NCBI GenBank assembly: GCA_900491605.1
Contig: UESW01003835.1
Span: forward strand, 534,516-598,515
DNA length: 64,000 bases
Source of the DNA: Calamus simplicifolius
Taxonomy: Eukaryota; Streptophyta; Magnoliopsida; Arecales; Arecaceae
Reading direction: 5' to 3'
Shown: positions 49,138-60,500 of the stretch, in pieces
Layout: every line of letters starts with the position of its first letter
Numbering within the stretch: the first letter of the stretch is position 1
Translations under genes and position numbers: made by a program
The notes under the pieces: generated by a model
Seen by the model: the letters and a program-made list of their open reading frames with translations, nothing else
The model's database searches: none
Told to the model about the DNA's origin: nothing

Positions 49138-52100
49138 CCTACCTATCTATCTATCTACACACACACTTTTTTTGTCCCTATAACTATACATAATGCATGC
49201 ATGGCCCTAGTTATTCTTGTTTGCCACCAAATGAGAGTTTTTTCAAGCGAAGCTTTCATACAAGATCAAAGGGAAACAAACAAAAATAGACTTGTAATAA
49301 ACTAAAAATGGATTTGGAGCTATAAAATCTTGCAAGTTGACAGAGATATATATATCTTGAAAAAAAAAATGAAAGAACAATGCCAATAGGTGACTGCTAT
49401 GGGCAAAGTTAAAGCGATCAGAAAATATGTGCTAACTCCTGATGAGAATCTGAAATTTACTTCTTCAATTACTACATCACAAGTACCTGGCAATTACCCA
49501 TTTAACAATTGCCTTTGGCTTTAAACAATTTTGGACTACCTATTGACATGGACAATTAGATGTAAGGATTCTAATGCCACCATTTGACTTTGATGCACAT
49601 TAGACACGTGTTGGGCACTAGGACCAACTCATAATATTGGCCTATCAAAGAATCAATTAAGTAACGTAAACCTGCTTCAATATCAAGGTACCCTTTGCTA
49701 AGACTGACTGGTGAAAAGGATATTCTTTGAAACAATGCTTTCAGACATTGACTGGAACCTGTTTGCTGCAATATATTTTTTTTTTTGGAAGTTAGAAAAA
49801 AGAGGCTAGGGTATGTTCTAAACTATAATGTAATTCTTGCCAAATAGGACCAAGAACTCACCATCTGAACAAGGAGATTTTGCACCTGAGAAAGTAAAAG
49901 GGAAAATTAGCAAGGGGCTAAAATCCTTGTTAAGAACCTACAATTATGTTCATGACATCAATACCAAATTTGAAATGTTCACAACATGAAACCAGAAGCA
50001 TGTTTAGGTGATTGAATCATTGAAATGATTGCAGATCAGAGGAATGCATCTTCAACTTTAATATTTTCATTGTTCAGTTAAGAGCTTAATTCTTGGATGA
50101 TCGGCCCATCCCATTAAAATTGAAAGAAAAATTTTATAAAACCGCTATTAGCCCAGCTATGCTATATGGAACAGAGTGTTGGGCAATATTGAAACATGTG
50201 AATAAATTAAATGTAACAGAAATGCATATATTAAGATGGATATGTGGTTAAACTTTAAAAGATAGAAATATAAATAAATATATAAGAGAAATGATAAGAG
50301 TAGTCCCTAATTGAAGATAAAATAAGAAAAAATTGATTACGGTGGTTTTGATATATACAACGTAGACCTTTAGATGCTCCAGTTAGAAAGAGTGATCTTT
50401 TAACAATCTATGGTAAGGATAGAGATAGAGGTAGACCTAAACTAATATGGACAGAAATAATTAAAAAAGATATAACTATTTATAATTTGAATGTCGACTT
50501 GGTCCTAAATAGAGTAGAGTGGAGGATGCAGATTCATGTAGCCGTCCCCATGTAGTTGGGAAAAGGCTTAGATGAGTTGAGTTAAGTTGAGTTGAGCTAA
50601 TAATAGCTTGATTCTGGAACAAACTCCTCAACTTTAAGCAATGGTTTCATCATCATGGAAGAGGAAAACAATTCATCATTAGAATATGGTTAGAATATAA
50701 CTCACAAATTCTGTCATATCTGCAGTGCTTTGTGTTGAACCTTCCGTTTCTTGTTCATTCTGCCATCAATATCATCAGATAGAACCCATCATGACAGAAG
50801 ATGTTGATAAAACGCAAAGCTGACATATGACAAGCTACATATCCAACATCCAGTGAAATGAAATATTAAGTTCGTACATGTTATGAAGTTGAATAGCTTG
50901 GCAACCAAACATGATTTGAACATCTCATGAGCAAAATAATAGTGCAATACAAAGTCATCATATGACATAGGTCATCAACGGCAACTGGTGATTACATAAA
51001 ATAAACAAAGCAACTGATGAAGAAATTGAACAATGAAAACAAAATAATAATATTGAAATCAAAGCTTGCATGTTCTATGTTATCTTCTAACCACAGGATC
51101 TTATATCCAATTAAAATATAGGCAACATAAAATAACACCAGTCATGACTTCCCATGACAGCAAAATATTAAATCCCACCAAATAACTAGAGTATGTTTGG
51201 CATCACTTCCATTTCCAATTTTTAGCTTTAAAAAGCAAAGCATGCAAGCCAAGACTAAAAACTTATTTTTAACAGTATTTTACTTTTTAAAAAAATTGGA
51301 ATTAAAATTTCTGGAAAAAGGGAAAGTTTCTTCAAGCTTTCACTTTTTTCCAAAAAGAGAAATCAGCAGATGTGGAACCCTATATTCTCACATGATAGGG
51401 ATCAAGGTGCTCTCTATCATGTTCACACCCCAACTTTAGAGTTGTCCGGTCCTCTCTTTCCCAGCTCCATCCCTTCTATCCAGCCATAGCTAAATCCCTG
51501 ATGAGATCTTAAATTAAACAGAGAGTGATGGAAAAGGGCCCAATTGTCTTTTACATTTTACAAACAACTAAGGAAAACGGTGCTCACCAAGGTCATCTCG
51601 GTTTCTAAATCATTTGATGACTGGACTCCATACATCTTACTCATAAAACCAACCAAAGGAAACAATATTTTCTTGCAGTCCATTTTGAAAACCAATGCTT
51701 GCAATGTTGCATTGGGCTTATAGTATGATTAACTGTAGTCTTGATGTGCCACTAACTAGAAAACTCAGGATTTACTCATCAACATCCCAAACTTTATCTT
51801 TTGACAAGTCTGCTCCCGCTCCTCTCAATAAGCCACTCCTACCTTCTTGTCTATGCTTAATAGATTTTAAAAGACAGGGAGGTGCGTCGTTAAATAATTA
51901 AAAGAAGACATGTAAAGATGAAAACGCTCTTACTACATTCCAGTTATAAGTAATTTCTCAACTCCTAACTAAAGGGCTTTTTTTCAGAGACATATATTCT
52001 GTAAAACTACATCACTTCTTTTCGAGAAAAAAAGAAGAAGCAATGATTGACATTTCCAATATCATGCCTGTAGGAAGGAGTTATTGCTAGGGATGTGCAA

Positions 52101-55100
52101 GAAAACCGATTAAACCACAAAACTAACCCGAACCATAATTTTGGTTCGGTTTGGATCATTTCTTTTGTCTTTCAATTCAGTTTCGGTTTAAAAATTTCTG
52201 AATCTGAAAAGGTCAATTCAGTTTGGGTTTCTAAAAGATCAATATAAACTAAACCGAACCGTATATATATTATAGGGGCTTTCACTTGTACTGCACTAAA
52301 AATTTAGAGACTACAGGCATATTTGAATAAATGGACTGCATGAGAACTATATTCTTTTTTCATTATGAATAAGTGGTTTGACATGTAATCATACAAAGTT
52401 TACTGCGAAAACCAATCTCATGATCATCTAAAGAAAGTACAAGTAAACTGATAAACCGAACTGATACCAAACCAAATTTCTTGGTTTGGTTTGGTATACT
52501 GTAACAGTTGCTTTCGGTTTTAAAAGACTGATTCAAATCAGTTTGGTTTCAAATACCTCTAAAACAACCCGACCTGACCCGACCCAGCCCATACATACCA
52601 TAGTTATTGCAACCACAAATTACATGAGAAGTAGTAATCTTCATAAAATATCATCCACCATCATTAATAAATTAATTTAAATAGCATTGTGTACTAAAGG
52701 TCACAAAATTTCCATCTTGGGGAGCCTACTTAACATTGCATTTCTTCAAATAGCTTTCTAGCTCTATTACAAATGTCAAAAACCCTGCCCATAAAAGGAA
52801 TAACTTGATGAAATGGTCATCTTGGAAATTCCAAGCTCCACAAAGCAAATTAACTTGATGCCAATCACAGCTCAAAAATATCAGATGGAGACTTCCTTCC
52901 CATCTTAAATATCATCTATATCTTTTATTGTATAGCTAGTCAATGGATATATAGCAGAAGCATATATCTGAGTTCATTAATCAAAGAACATGATAAATGT
53001 TGTTCCAGATCTAACTTTGAAGAAATGAACATTGAAGGGTTACAAGATGGGTTCAATTTGTCTAACACCTTGCTTCTTGCAGCCTTAAAATTCTCTATCA
53101 TTTGATGCATCTCATGTACAACAGAATACCCAGACTTAAAGAACAAAATGGGTGCTTGGAATTTGTAACCAAATTGCACTATTATGACTCCACTATTTTC
53201 ACCAAGGACATCAAGTCATCATGTTTTTCTCTTTTAGCTGGGCAATCGACAAATATAGTCTTTAGCTTGGTGGAACAAAAATTTAACTCTAACTTGCATA
53301 CTACAAAAAGGAGCCAGAGATGTAGGACTTCTTCTGTCTTATAGGCCTCTATTTAGCTTCGAAAGAGGGTGCTAGCACATTGCTGTGTATCACACCCCAA
53401 CTAATTAATGCTTGACTCGATGCTCCCCCATGGCATGCCTGATGAACAAGAGAAGACCAGCCCATCAATGATTGAGTCAGTCTCATCTCCTAACACTTAC
53501 CTCAGACAGTGGGTGAGATTATGAGAAAGAGGCAAATCTCATGGCCAAAGAGTGCTCTTTGAAGGTTAAAACCCAACACTCTACCGAGTTATACACCCAA
53601 TTTGACAAACAGGGTTAGTGTTGAAAAGAAAAAAGGTTGATGCCAAAAGGAAAAATGTGCAACAAGTTGCATGGCGCACAGACATAAAGCCTTGTAGAAA
53701 ACACTCATCATTGTTCCCAGTACAAGCTTTAACAGAAAGAGCAAACAGAATGCTACATGGCATCTTAGAAGTACAGATTCCTATGTTAATATACTTATAA
53801 ACAAATAAGCATATATGCAATATGATCCTTTGACTTCATATTCATATATGTCTTCCTATTTTATATAAGCATCAAATGTTGTACCCCCAATAAACAAGCA
53901 GCAGCAGCAGTAATGTGGTGGTGGTGGTGGTGATGATGATGATAATTCCTTCATTTGCAGTCAAAGAAAGATCAAGCCAACTTATCAACCAATCTAATAT
54001 GATCTTATCAAAGAGAAAGAAAAAGATGGAACATTCTCGATGCTATGGAGCAAAAATTACCTTCTGATACATTTTTATATATTACTTGACAAATCTAAAA
54101 CATTGATTAATATATCACACCCCCCTGCAAATTAAGCAGTACACGAGTTGAAGGAAATGGGGGTTGAGGCAGTAGCCAGGAAAGTTCTAGGATAGGTGAT
54201 GAATGTAAAAAGAGGTGTAAGAAAACAACAAATTTCAAATTTCTCATATTTCATATTGCCTGTGAATCTCATAGACATGATATTCTTTCAAAAGATAGCA
54301 ACGGGTTTAAAAGAAAGGATTCACAAGACTATTTTCATCACTGATAGGCAATTAGCACTTGATAGGATTCACTAGCACCTGTCATATCGAATAGCATCTC
54401 TCCCTTTCTTTCCCCCCCTTTTTTTTTGAACTATTGACTAGCATCTCTGGTTTTCAAAATCAGTTGTTTCAAGAATGCTAATCCTACAACTACTTTAAAG
54501 GCCCACTATTAGGCATGGAAGCAACTTATCAGGTATGATAATTACAGTGCCTCTTACCAAAGGGCAAACAATTCCATGAGTGAAAAGGTTGCACAATATC
54601 TGCCTTCTGCTATCGTTGATGAAATTATACTCATGACTTGCAGTTTCACTGAATTAGTGTACTACTTTGACAAAAATATTTCTGCAGGTCGCTTAGAAAG
54701 ACATGCAATATCAGTAACAACGGGAGGTGTGTAATAAACCAGATATAATCCATCTATTCCAATAGAGCAATTAACAACGCTGCCTGTGTTTATTGATCTA
54801 AGAACGGCTTGCCGTACCAACTACACCTCCTCGCTTCTGAGGGCGATAGCAAAAGTCCAATCTCATCTAACATTCCACTTGAAAGAAAAATCAGACTAGA
54901 ACAAAGAATACTCGCAAAACACTTATTCGAAAGAACAGTTACCAACGGACGGATCCATAATCCACCATTTATTACAAGGCATTTCTAATCCCGGTAAGAA
55001 TCTCGTTAAAGCAAACAAAGTTCGAGATCCTCAAGATTAATACTACGACAAAAACAATTAAATTACATTTCCACGGTGAGTAAATAGAATGATAAATTTC

Positions 55101-55289
55101 TGATCCAAAGAAGAATTCAGGGGAAGAATCGAGAAAGAGGCAACAATCAACGGATTTTTGAAAGAATTCATCATATCCTCAAGGGTTTCTCAAGGATCCG
55201 TCGATCCACGAAATACGAAACGGAGGAGAGATTAGGGTTAGGGTTTGGATGGGACTTACCCTGAGACCTCCGGGGTTGGAGGCAGCCAT
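48130..55289 (-). CDS. HSBP: Heat shock factor binding protein (5 coding exons, one frameshift)
   Basis: A small coiled-coil nuclear/cytosolic protein that binds heat shock factor trimers and attenuates the heat response. Coding exons on the - strand: 55289-55260 (MAASNPGGLR), 50759-50706 (NEQETEGSTQSTADMTEF), 49885-49862 (VQNLLVQM), 49765-49724 (RFQSMSESIVSK) and 48257-48130 (DEMGSKIDELEQSINDLKAE, then an acidic/proline tail ending PPEESA). Hydrophobic heptads run through the middle, as in the family. Exon lengths sum to 278, one short of 93 codons: a base is missing at the start of the fourth exon between Q and RFQ. The predicted length is 92 residues, and the family is about 75-100. The first three introns are GT-AG; the last is AT-AC. 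The first intron is 4.5 kb. Confidence 0.9.
48727..48747. repeat. C21 homopolymer
   Basis: Twenty-one C in a row after a CT run, inside the U12 intron of HSBP. Confidence 0.95.
49058..49166. repeat. Compound microsatellite (CT)(TA)(AC)(CTAC)(CTAT)
   Basis: Five different short-unit runs abut within about 110 bases in the HSBP U12 intron. Confidence 0.95.
50114..50605 (+). mobile_element. RTE-type LINE 3' end
   Basis: The + strand reads LKLKEKFYKTAISPAMLYGT, ECWAILKHVNKLNVTEMHIL and RWICG, then decays. It ends with GTAGCCGTCCCCATGTAGTTGGG-like sequence and a TTGAGTTAAGTTGAG tail, the usual plant RTE terminus. It is the best preserved of the RTE pieces here and lies in HSBP intron 1 upstream of neighbouring exon 50706. 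Confidence 0.85.
52090..52590. mobile_element. Possible hAT-like MITE remnant
   Basis: It starts CTAGGGATGTGCAAGAAAACC and is dense in AACCGAA/TTCGGTT words on both strands, as in several plant hAT-related MITEs. The far inverted end is not visible, so it would be truncated. Confidence 0.35.
53899..53944. repeat. Trinucleotide repeats (CAG)(GTG)(ATG)
   Basis: Short CAG, GTG and GAT runs follow one another in HSBP intron 1. Confidence 0.9.
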
Positions 55290-55448
55290 GGCGCGAGCAA
55301 CGAAACCCTGGATCGGAAATGGCGAGGGGATTCGGCTTCGTCCCTGAGCAAAGATGGGATGGGGAGCGAGAGTGAGAAATAAAGAAAAGCTCAGGGCGGG
55401 TCCGACTCTCGACGCCCCCTCCGATTCCAAGTACCGTGCGGGTTTGCT

Positions 55449-55599
55449 GTTCGTTTCGAAACAGCGAACCGGTAAATATACCGAAGCTTAAAACAATCGG
55501 GAGCCTAATCGGATGTCCAGCCACGCACAGCATTCAGTTTGTATCGAAAGAAACCTGCGTAGTTCTTCCGTTCGTTCCTAAACAACGAACCGACAAATA
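55449..55599 (-). promoter_or_regulatory. HSBP upstream region with repeated 30-bp motif
   Basis: Two similar 30-bp copies, 55449-55478 (GTTCGTTTCGAAACAGCGAA start) and 55570-55599 (GTTCGTTCCTAAACAACGAA start), lie 160-310 bases upstream of the HSBP start codon. Each is a rough dyad, GTTCG...CGAAC. They could be promoter elements or 5' UTR. A link to heat-shock elements is not supported by the base spacing. Confidence 0.4.
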
Positions 55600-55634
55600 A
55601 AGCCTTGCGCTGCTGCCGCTGCTTGCTACTGTCA

Positions 55635-56814
55635 CTATTGATGTGATTTATTATTATTATTATTATTACTTAACTCATCTAAGCTTTATTATTATTATTA
55701 TTTTTTTTTCAACTACATCGACTGCATGAATAATATTATCAGCCTCACATACTGATCATAAAATGATTTTAAAAAAAAGTGCAAGCATGCCTGTTGGTTG
55801 CAACGAAAGGAAATTGGGTACACCAATATTGCATTTGGTTGTAGAGAAATGTTTGCACATCAAAAAAAAAAAAAAATACTACTCATAAAAATGCAAAATA
55901 AATTAATGTAATTAAATAATTAAACTAATTTGTTACTTATTTTTATTGGATGTAAAAATAGATTACAACCGACTAAATTACAAAGATTGAATTATAAGCT
56001 ACTCCTAATTAAGATAAGTTATTGTCTACTTGTATAGTACTTTTAAATTGATATTTAAAATTAAATTTTTTATCTAATTGGAGATTTCTTACAAATACAG
56101 TTTTTCTCTATTTTGATAATGCTTTGAAAGATGAAAATCATTTGAAATTTTTAGCAACTTTTGTTTAATTTTAAAAATTATCATTTTTTTTTTTCAGTTT
56201 GTAATAACTTTTTCACGGGTTAGCTTAAATTGTAACATTTTGGTATTTGGTCTAAATTGAAAGCCTAACAAAAAACCTAAGCTTTTTTTTTTTTTTTCCC
56301 TTGACTTGGTCAATCAAAGGTTTATATCTTGCTCCGAATCAAAAGATATGGTTTTACTTAAATCTCTTATTGTTCAGACGTTGTATTACCAGCTCAATCA
56401 TAAATATTCAAGTTTTTCAAAAAAAAATTATAAGAAAATATAGTTAAACATGACATTGCGCATGTAAATGATATGCAAAAATTTGATAACTCAATGCAAC
56501 CATGGATATATTTGAATATGAACATTAGATAACACGAATATATACATACACTATATGGGTAGTATATATAAATTTAGAATACGAGCTGTGTTGATTTATT
56601 TCTTGATGTTTTTATATATTTTTTCTTTACGTTTTACTAGTGCCATTTAGTTTCAAAATTTTTATTATATTTTAATCAAACTAAAAACAAATATAATTTA
56701 AATATGTTTTAAAAGACAATATATTTTTATTATGTTCAATCATTTTTTTTTTTCCTATACGGCTTCATTCTATCTCTATTCACTTTCATACTTGTTGCTT
56801 GTGATAACTGTTTT
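55635..56814. other. AT-rich intergenic DNA with a tiny RTE tail relic
   Basis: (ATT)n runs at 55640-55710 surround TTAACTCATCTAAGC, which is the complement of the RTE tail seen at 50565. The rest is very AT-rich and shows nothing else I can name. Confidence 0.45.
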
Positions 56815-57151
56815 CAATGTTTTGAAAACTGGACTAAACTGTTAGTCCAACTGATTCAATCAAAAATGATCATTAGTTCGATTCGATTTTATTATTAAAA
56901 TTAATTTTTATATTATTAGATAAAAATCAAAAAAATTTATTAAATCGATTGGATTTCGAACTGATTTAACGTGATTTTTATTTTTTTAAAAAATTTTTAT
57001 TTAAATTATATTTATAATTTATAATTTTATATTATTAAATTAAAAATTAATTATAATATTATATAATTTGATCAAATCGATTCATGAATTGATTGATTCA
57101 TAATCCAAATGTTAAGCTGGTTCGTTGTTCGATTCGTTTTTCAAAACATTG
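56815..57151. mobile_element. Possible MITE, CAATGTTTTGAAAA termini
   Basis: Left end CAATGTTTTGAAAACTGGAC is matched by the complement of the right end (CAATGTTTTGAAAAACGAAT). Inner GTTCGATTCGATTTT and GTTCGATTCG words also pair. It is 337 bp, AT-rich and has no coding potential. I could not identify a target duplication. Confidence 0.55.
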
Positions 57152-57509
57152 GTTGTTACATAAGTTTGGGCAATAGATTTTAAAGAATGGTCCAAGCCAC
57201 GACGAGTGGTGCTTCTATGAGCAATTGATTGCATCTAATCCAGATATGACGCAATTAGGAAGCAAGAAGATGGCTGCTTCCAGACCCGTTTCTTTCGGAT
57301 GGGTTCCGATGGATGGCCGGATCGGGTGAGAAATACTGCCCGCCAAGTGAGGGCGCGGGCAAATTTTCAATTTTCAATTCAAATCGGGTGGTGAATTCGG
57401 GCCCGGACAACTTCGAATCCGAAAGCCTCCCTCCGCGGCCGTGTCCCGTCCCCTCTTACAGGCTATTTCCGGCGAACCCGAACCCTAGCAGAAGACGGGG
57501 CCCAACTCC

Positions 57510-60500
57510 ATGGAACACATCATGCTTGAAGACGACGATTCCGCCGACCAATCCCAAGGTTTCTTCCCTTCTCCCCTTCCTATTCTCTAGTCATGGAACT
57601 AAATTTGCGTGAAAGAGGGAAAATTTCCGCTTCCTCTTTCAATCTCTCCCCATAGCGCAGCGAGTCCATCCCGCCGGACGCTCGGTGTACATTAATTTTG
57701 ATACTATTTTTTTTAACCTGAAAATTTGTCATCCGAAATATTTCGATCCACGGTTTTCAGTGCATAACGATGCTTAAAACTAACCAACATCTGTGATCAT
57801 AACGTAATAATACATGCTAATTTGTCCCATTTTTGTTTCTTCATTTTTTTTTTAAATTCTAACGTGCTTTAGAAATATAGTTTTTGATGGCAATATATTT
57901 CAATTTTTCTTTGATTGGCTGATAGAGCATGCAGCAATTTCTGTACTTCTTTCAGGTGATGGGATCCGTCCAATTCGAGGTATGGAGTCTGTTGTCACTA
58001 CGGTGAGCGGATACCATGGTACCGAGAGGTTTAAACTGATCAAACTTATCGCACAAACTGGGGCTAGTTATGTGGGAGCTATGGGGAGATCCACAACTCA
58101 TTTGGTGTGTTTGGATTCATAGCTTCAGATGTGGTTATGGATTTGCTCAAGTTTCTACTTGTTCAATTGGAGACTAGCATACAGAAAGAGTGAGCCAATG
58201 CTTCCTAACTGCATGCTTTTATTCTACACAGGTATGCTGGCAGTTTGAAGGTAAAAAATATGATTTGGCAAGGAATATTGGAGCGCATATAATTAGCCAT
58301 CGTTGGTTCGAGGCTTGCTTGAAGGAAGGGAAGCGCTTACCTGAGGAACCTTACACCATGCAGAGGTTTATAACTCCTGTTCCCTTTTCTCTAACTTTTG
58401 TTCTCATTCTTGTTAATTAGATTCTAGAACATGGATTTTTTTTTTTTAATTCTATAATTTTTTTCCTACTCTATTTCATACTTTCTCCAAGAATCTCAGA
58501 GATATGTATGGTGATGTAATATGAGGCTTACATCAAAAGAATAGTTCAGTGTGAGAATAAGATCGATGCTATTTTATTATTTCATATAGGTAATCTGTTC
58601 ACACTAAAATTTAATTTGTAACAGCATGGATGCAATTTGTTCTTGTTCACTCCTTCAGAATGCAGATCACTATCATACAAGATCAAGCCTCAACTATTTA
58701 TTATTGGCTTCCATCAAACCCAGAACAGTCTAGGAGTCAATGGTATATTATATATGCATGCCATGGCTGAACCATTTTGCTTGAGAGTGATGCTTTGGGA
58801 GACAAGTGGAAGCATGCTCCGTGGGAACTCATTCAGGGGTTCCAGTCACAATCAGCTCCGAAATTTGGACCTCTTTTGATGAATCTCTGCTTACGTTGAG
58901 TTTTCTCTTCTAATGTAATGATGAGCCGTCACATAGGGACAATTAATGGATTTAAGCCTCTGCATTGGATGCTTCTTCTAGATTTGCTATGGTTATTCAA
59001 GTTTCATACTGAAATGACTTTTTGTGACGTATGGTCACATACTCATGTTTCAGTTGTTTTGTGGTCATTTGCAGTGGGCAGGAATCAGGGCCAATATCAT
59101 GGGAAGCGCCAGCCTTATTGGACAATAATGGAAGAAAGAAATGTGTCATAACAAGAGAAAGGGAGAAGTTATCTGATTGCTCTAATGCTTCAGGTAGCAA
59201 AGCAGCAGAGATTGATACAAGGTGTTCTGATATTGAATTCTTGAATTGGTCGATTCACACATATTAAAAGAAGTAAGTTTTAACACCCTTTTTCGGCATT
59301 TTTGTGGTTCTTGGAACTTGCTGTTGCATCCAAAAAGTTCTTACATCTATATTGTTAATGCATATATACTGGCAATCCTTCAATATCATGTTGACATCTT
59401 ATGGAATATATGGTTATAAGACACATTCTTTAGGCACTATTCTTTCAATTGATTGTGTTACGCCCTAGACCCAATATTAGATCTAGTGGTGGCAACCCGC
59501 CGCATGCCTGGCATGCAAGGCGTCCTGAAATATAATCCAATTTATTTAAGAAAGGATAATACCTCTATATCATTCAGAGTCAATAACTTTAATACAAGCC
59601 ATAATTATGAGTTTTGGGCTATATGCCCATCATACATAAATCAATGGGGTTACAACAAAATGTTGCATCTTAATTTACTCTGATAGAAGCTCCAACTACC
59701 CTAATCCCATGCTTCAGTTTGTGGCTCTGAAAAATTGTGAGATTTATATGAGCTCACACTCAATAAGCAAGCCTAATATAATATAATTCATTAATCATTT
59801 CAAGATATTATCAAATCAAATCAACTTTTTGATAATAAGCTTCCAATTTCAAATACACTTGCCATATTATCAGAGTAAGCATATCATTTGCTTAAAATAA
59901 TTTTGGAAGCTTATTCATACAATAAATGCCGAAATATGCAATGTAAACAAACCCACTGTATTTATATAATTACTATTTTCATATGTGTCCCACGGCCTAC
60001 AACACCCAACTGGTGTATCACTCTTAAATGTCCCTTAAGAAAAGGGTTCTGGTACCAGCGTTATGCCATATATCATAATCAATACAACACATCCTACAGA
60101 TGTGTGTCCTCCATATACCTTCCCTGTGAGGTGGGTCCGTATCACTTGGCATTTCACATCATATGAGAATGCGGCGACACATATAAGTATATCTCAATAT
60201 CATCGTCATATTTGCATTTAACATATCATGCATCATCATAAGCATAAGCTTCTCATATCACATTTACAGTGATTGTACATTCATAGTATAAAAATACATC
60301 AATAGTACCAGTATATTTTGCAAAGCCAAAATAATCACATCATTCAATTTTTGCACATTTATAATCCACTACTTTGCAAAATATTAGCAATCACATATAA
60401 TTATAGCAAATACCTAATTGTATACTCGTGGTATATTTATCAAATTAAATAACAAAATTTCATTTTGTCTCATTTCATAATATGCATATAGCTATAAATC

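Larger units (their letters stand above)
48258..49723 (-). other. HSBP: U12-type AT-AC intron in HSBP
   Basis: On the - strand the exon ends ...TCAAAGA and the intron starts ATATCCTTTT, an exact match to the U12 5' splice site ATATCCTT. It ends TATCTTAAC (48276-48268), a near match to the U12 branch site TTCCTTAAC, then TGCAATGCAC, so the last two bases are AC. Splicing A to TAGATGAA makes the Ile-Asp codons of SKIDEMGSKIDELEQ, exactly the conserved HSBP coiled coil. No GT-AG pair gives this protein. The branch adenosine lies about 11 bases from the 3' end, as U12 introns require. Confidence 0.92.
50760..55259 (-). other. HSBP: HSBP intron 1, mostly featureless
   Basis: A 4.5-kb AT-rich intron bounded by GTAAGT at the 5' side and GATGGCAG at the 3' side on the - strand. 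Apart from the items listed separately, I see no gene or RNA in it. Confidence 0.7.

Noticed and set aside
55449..55478. Heat-shock element in the HSBP promoter
   Set aside because: TTC and GAA are adjacent or wrongly spaced (not alternating with two-base gaps), so no canonical element is present.
55171..55533. 120-codon - strand frame across HSBP exon 1
   Set aside because: It is read in a frame different from MAASNPGGLR and ignores the GTAAGT donor after that exon. The spliced HSBP model explains the sequence better.
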